64,000 nt of DNA from Impatiens glandulifera (taxonomy: Eukaryota > Streptophyta > Magnoliopsida > Ericales > Balsaminaceae), in contig NC_061868.1 of assembly GCF_907164915.1 (NCBI RefSeq), forward strand, positions 22,129,819-22,193,818. The letters are read 5' to 3'. Position 1 is the stretch's first letter. Every line of letters starts with the position of its first letter. A program made the position numbers and the translations under genes. Under the pieces are notes generated by a model. The model ran no database searches, had not been told where the DNA came from, and worked only from the letters and a program-made list of their open reading frames with translations. Below, piece after piece: positions 62,181 to 64,000 of the stretch.

Positions 62181-63329
62181 TATAATATTTTTAGGGAACG
62201 AAGATTGCTTCACTTGTCAATTTAAAATATATACAGTCCTTCCTTTTTATTCATTACTTTATAATAGACATAATTAAATCTGAATTCAAATATATATGAC
62301 AAATATTATTATTATTATTATCGGATTGGATGAACTCCATTCCATTACAACTACGTTTGATTAACAATTCTACATTATAACAATAGTCATATGCATTACA
62401 ACGATTCATAAAAACAGTTCTACATTATAACAATAGTCATCTGCATTACAACATTTCAAAAATACACCTGTTGAGATATCTATTGAGATGTTTGCCACAC
62501 CTGTTGAGATATCTCTTTGGATGTTTTCCACCCCAGGGAATCTCCTACAGTTGGCTCTTCTCACCAGCGGTGGACATGAATCATCTTTATCTAGTCGGTA
62601 GTTTCTACTTCAGGTATGAAGATTTTGTAGTAACTGATGATATTTTCCACCACAACTTGGCACTCTTCATCTTCATTGAAGAAGTTTTCCACCAAGGAGA
62701 ATCTCCCACAGAGTAGATCTGAACAAAAGATATTAAGTAACACACTCACAATCTCATGCTTCATTGATTTCATTTGGGTTGGAAATATTTGAAGCCCCTC
62801 CTTTATATTTATAATAGAAAAGAAACATATTATATTACTTGACACCATTGTCGTGATGAATTGTTACATCGGCGGACAAGTCTGCAGTCTGACTCATCTA
62901 TTATCCAACTGCTACCATCCCATCAACGGTCAATCTGCATTAATGGATTAATTAAATATATATAATTTCATTGAAGCAATATTTCCAGGAGCGAAGCTTG
63001 CTTCAATTAATCAAGCTTCACAATGATTCCATGGAGCGAAGCTTCATCCGCTTCTTAATGAAATTGAAATTACATTTCAACGATGTCAGTTGATAGGTAG
63101 TTGATAGGTAGCTTGTGAAGCGCCAAAATATTGGAGATCTCCAAAAGTTGTGTTGTCCCTCCATCATCAGACATGTGTATTGTAGTATCTGTAAGGATAT
63201 ACATTGATTAAAGAGAATTACATTTTTATATTATAAATGTGTACTTCATGTCAATTCCAACTACTACCATCCAATCAATTGTCAATCCGCAATATTGAAG
63301 TATATAAAATAATACCTGAGCGAAGCTTA
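62181..63329. other. Motif-rich non-coding segment
   Basis: No gene is seen. Contains a ~60-bp duplication of ttctacattataacaatagtc (62360-62450), a ~42-bp duplication of acacctgttgagatatct (62466-62515), and further gaagc/gcttc palindromes such as gcgaagcttgcttc near 62991. Confidence 0.5.
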
Positions 63330-63610
63330 CTTTACTTAATCGAGCGGTAACAGAAGAAGCTTTTTTCTCCTATTCGAGCTTCTTTTGATTTACAAATATA
63401 TTTATTTTTGAGAGAAACATGCTTCACAAAATCGAGCGGTAACAAAAGAAGCTTTCTTCCCCTATTCGAGCTTCTTTTAATTTACAAATATATTTATTCT
63501 TGAGCGAAACTTGCTTCACATTATCGAGCGGTAACAAAAGAAGCTTTCTTCCCCTATTCGAGGTTCTTTTATCTTTCAAAAATAATAATACCTGAGCGAA
63601 GTTTGCTTCC
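63330..63610. repeat. ~91-bp tandem repeat, three copies
   Basis: atcgagcggtaacaaaagaa blocks near 63338, 63429 and 63521, each followed by gcttc and separated by gagcgaaacttgcttcac. It lies just upstream of the next gene start. Confidence 0.75.
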
Positions 63611-63780
63611 TTCATTCTAAAGCTCATGTAAACCCACAAACACATTATTGTAAAAATATAAACGACCGAACGTAAATCCATTCACTCTTTTTTTCTGCTC
63701 GTTCGCCTACCTTCGTTGTCTCCGTTCGTTCGCCGCTGAAGATTTTTTCCTTTCGAATTCTAGATTTTGTTTTTGCGAAA

Positions 63781-63937
63781 ATGGTAAGACGGGTTTACGG
63801 TTTCAAGTGCTGATCTTTTTCGTTTTCTTATTTTTATTCATTTGAATCTAAAAGTTGAATTTATCGTTTTAGAATCAGGATTCAGATAAGAAATTAGTTC
63901 CATATACTGAATCGACGACCGAAGTTAAAACAGTAAG
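63781..63937 (+). CDS. 5' end of an unknown gene, cut by the window
   Basis: ATG at 63781-63783 is followed directly by a donor-like gtaaga; an acceptor (ttttag) at 63872 opens an exon NQDSDKKLVPYTESTTEVKT, with a donor near 63933 or 63938. An exon consisting of the start codon alone, followed by an intron, is plausible but unproven. Upstream is a pyrimidine-rich leader (63690-63760). Same strand as the Ulp1-like and DUF7745-like genes and preceded by the same motif arrays, so possibly part of the same mobile unit. Product unrecognised. Confidence 0.4.
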
Positions 63938-64000
63938 GTAATTATACTAATGTTATAAAATTTTCAAATTTGCTTGAATTCTGAGTAAGTAGTTCATCGA

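Overview
This looks like a repeat-dominated, heterochromatic stretch of a eudicot nuclear genome. It is AT-rich, carries no recognisable intact host gene, and is built from satellite DNA, Ty1/copia retrotransposons primed by initiator tRNA-Met, a tRNA-derived SINE, a hAT-type MITE, a LINE remnant and a Ulp1/DUF1985-like transposon gene. The accessory retrotransposon proteins resemble a family I associate with asterids (Lamiales); that taxonomic hint is weak.

Layout. 1-3383: minus-strand fragment of copia family A (gag remnant, PBS, LTR). 3384-7535: satellite, interrupted by a SINE. 7536-16865: plus-strand family A element with two LTRs, a broken gag, no pol, and a long broken accessory ORF. 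16866-30287: satellite, mostly inverted, with a hAT MITE at 21131-21689. 30288-31384: dead L1-type LINE. 31385-33735: satellite. 33736-48002: a 14.3-kb minus-strand copia element (family B) with 5-bp target duplication, gag-pol and three accessory ORFs downstream of pol. 48003-53599: satellite split by a family A solo LTR (49126-50984). 53600-64000: a different region with a 292-bp tandem array, a Ulp1/DUF1985-like gene, a DUF7745-like pseudogene, more tandem repeats and the 5' end of another gene.

The satellite totals roughly 23 kb. Its monomer is about 345 bp in two alternating types (a ~690-bp dimer), with longer higher-order copies of about 2.06 and 1.33 kb. Orientation flips near 17403, across the LINE, and near 49053.

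Most interesting pattern: two copia families carry, between pol (or gag) and the 3' LTR, one or three accessory ORFs of one protein family. Each ORF has its own TATA box 80-125 bp upstream. Each transposon family also has a private short motif spread through its non-coding DNA: TTAGACGT/GTCTAA in family A, CCGGT/ACCGG in family B, GAAGC/GCTTC in the Ulp1 region. The Ulp1-region gene shares a short C-terminal motif with the accessory ORFs. By analogy with Arabidopsis VANDAL elements, whose DUF1985-type VANC proteins recognise family-specific dispersed motifs and relieve silencing, these could be retrotransposon-borne anti-silencing modules. That is inference; the ORFs, TATA boxes and motifs are seen directly.
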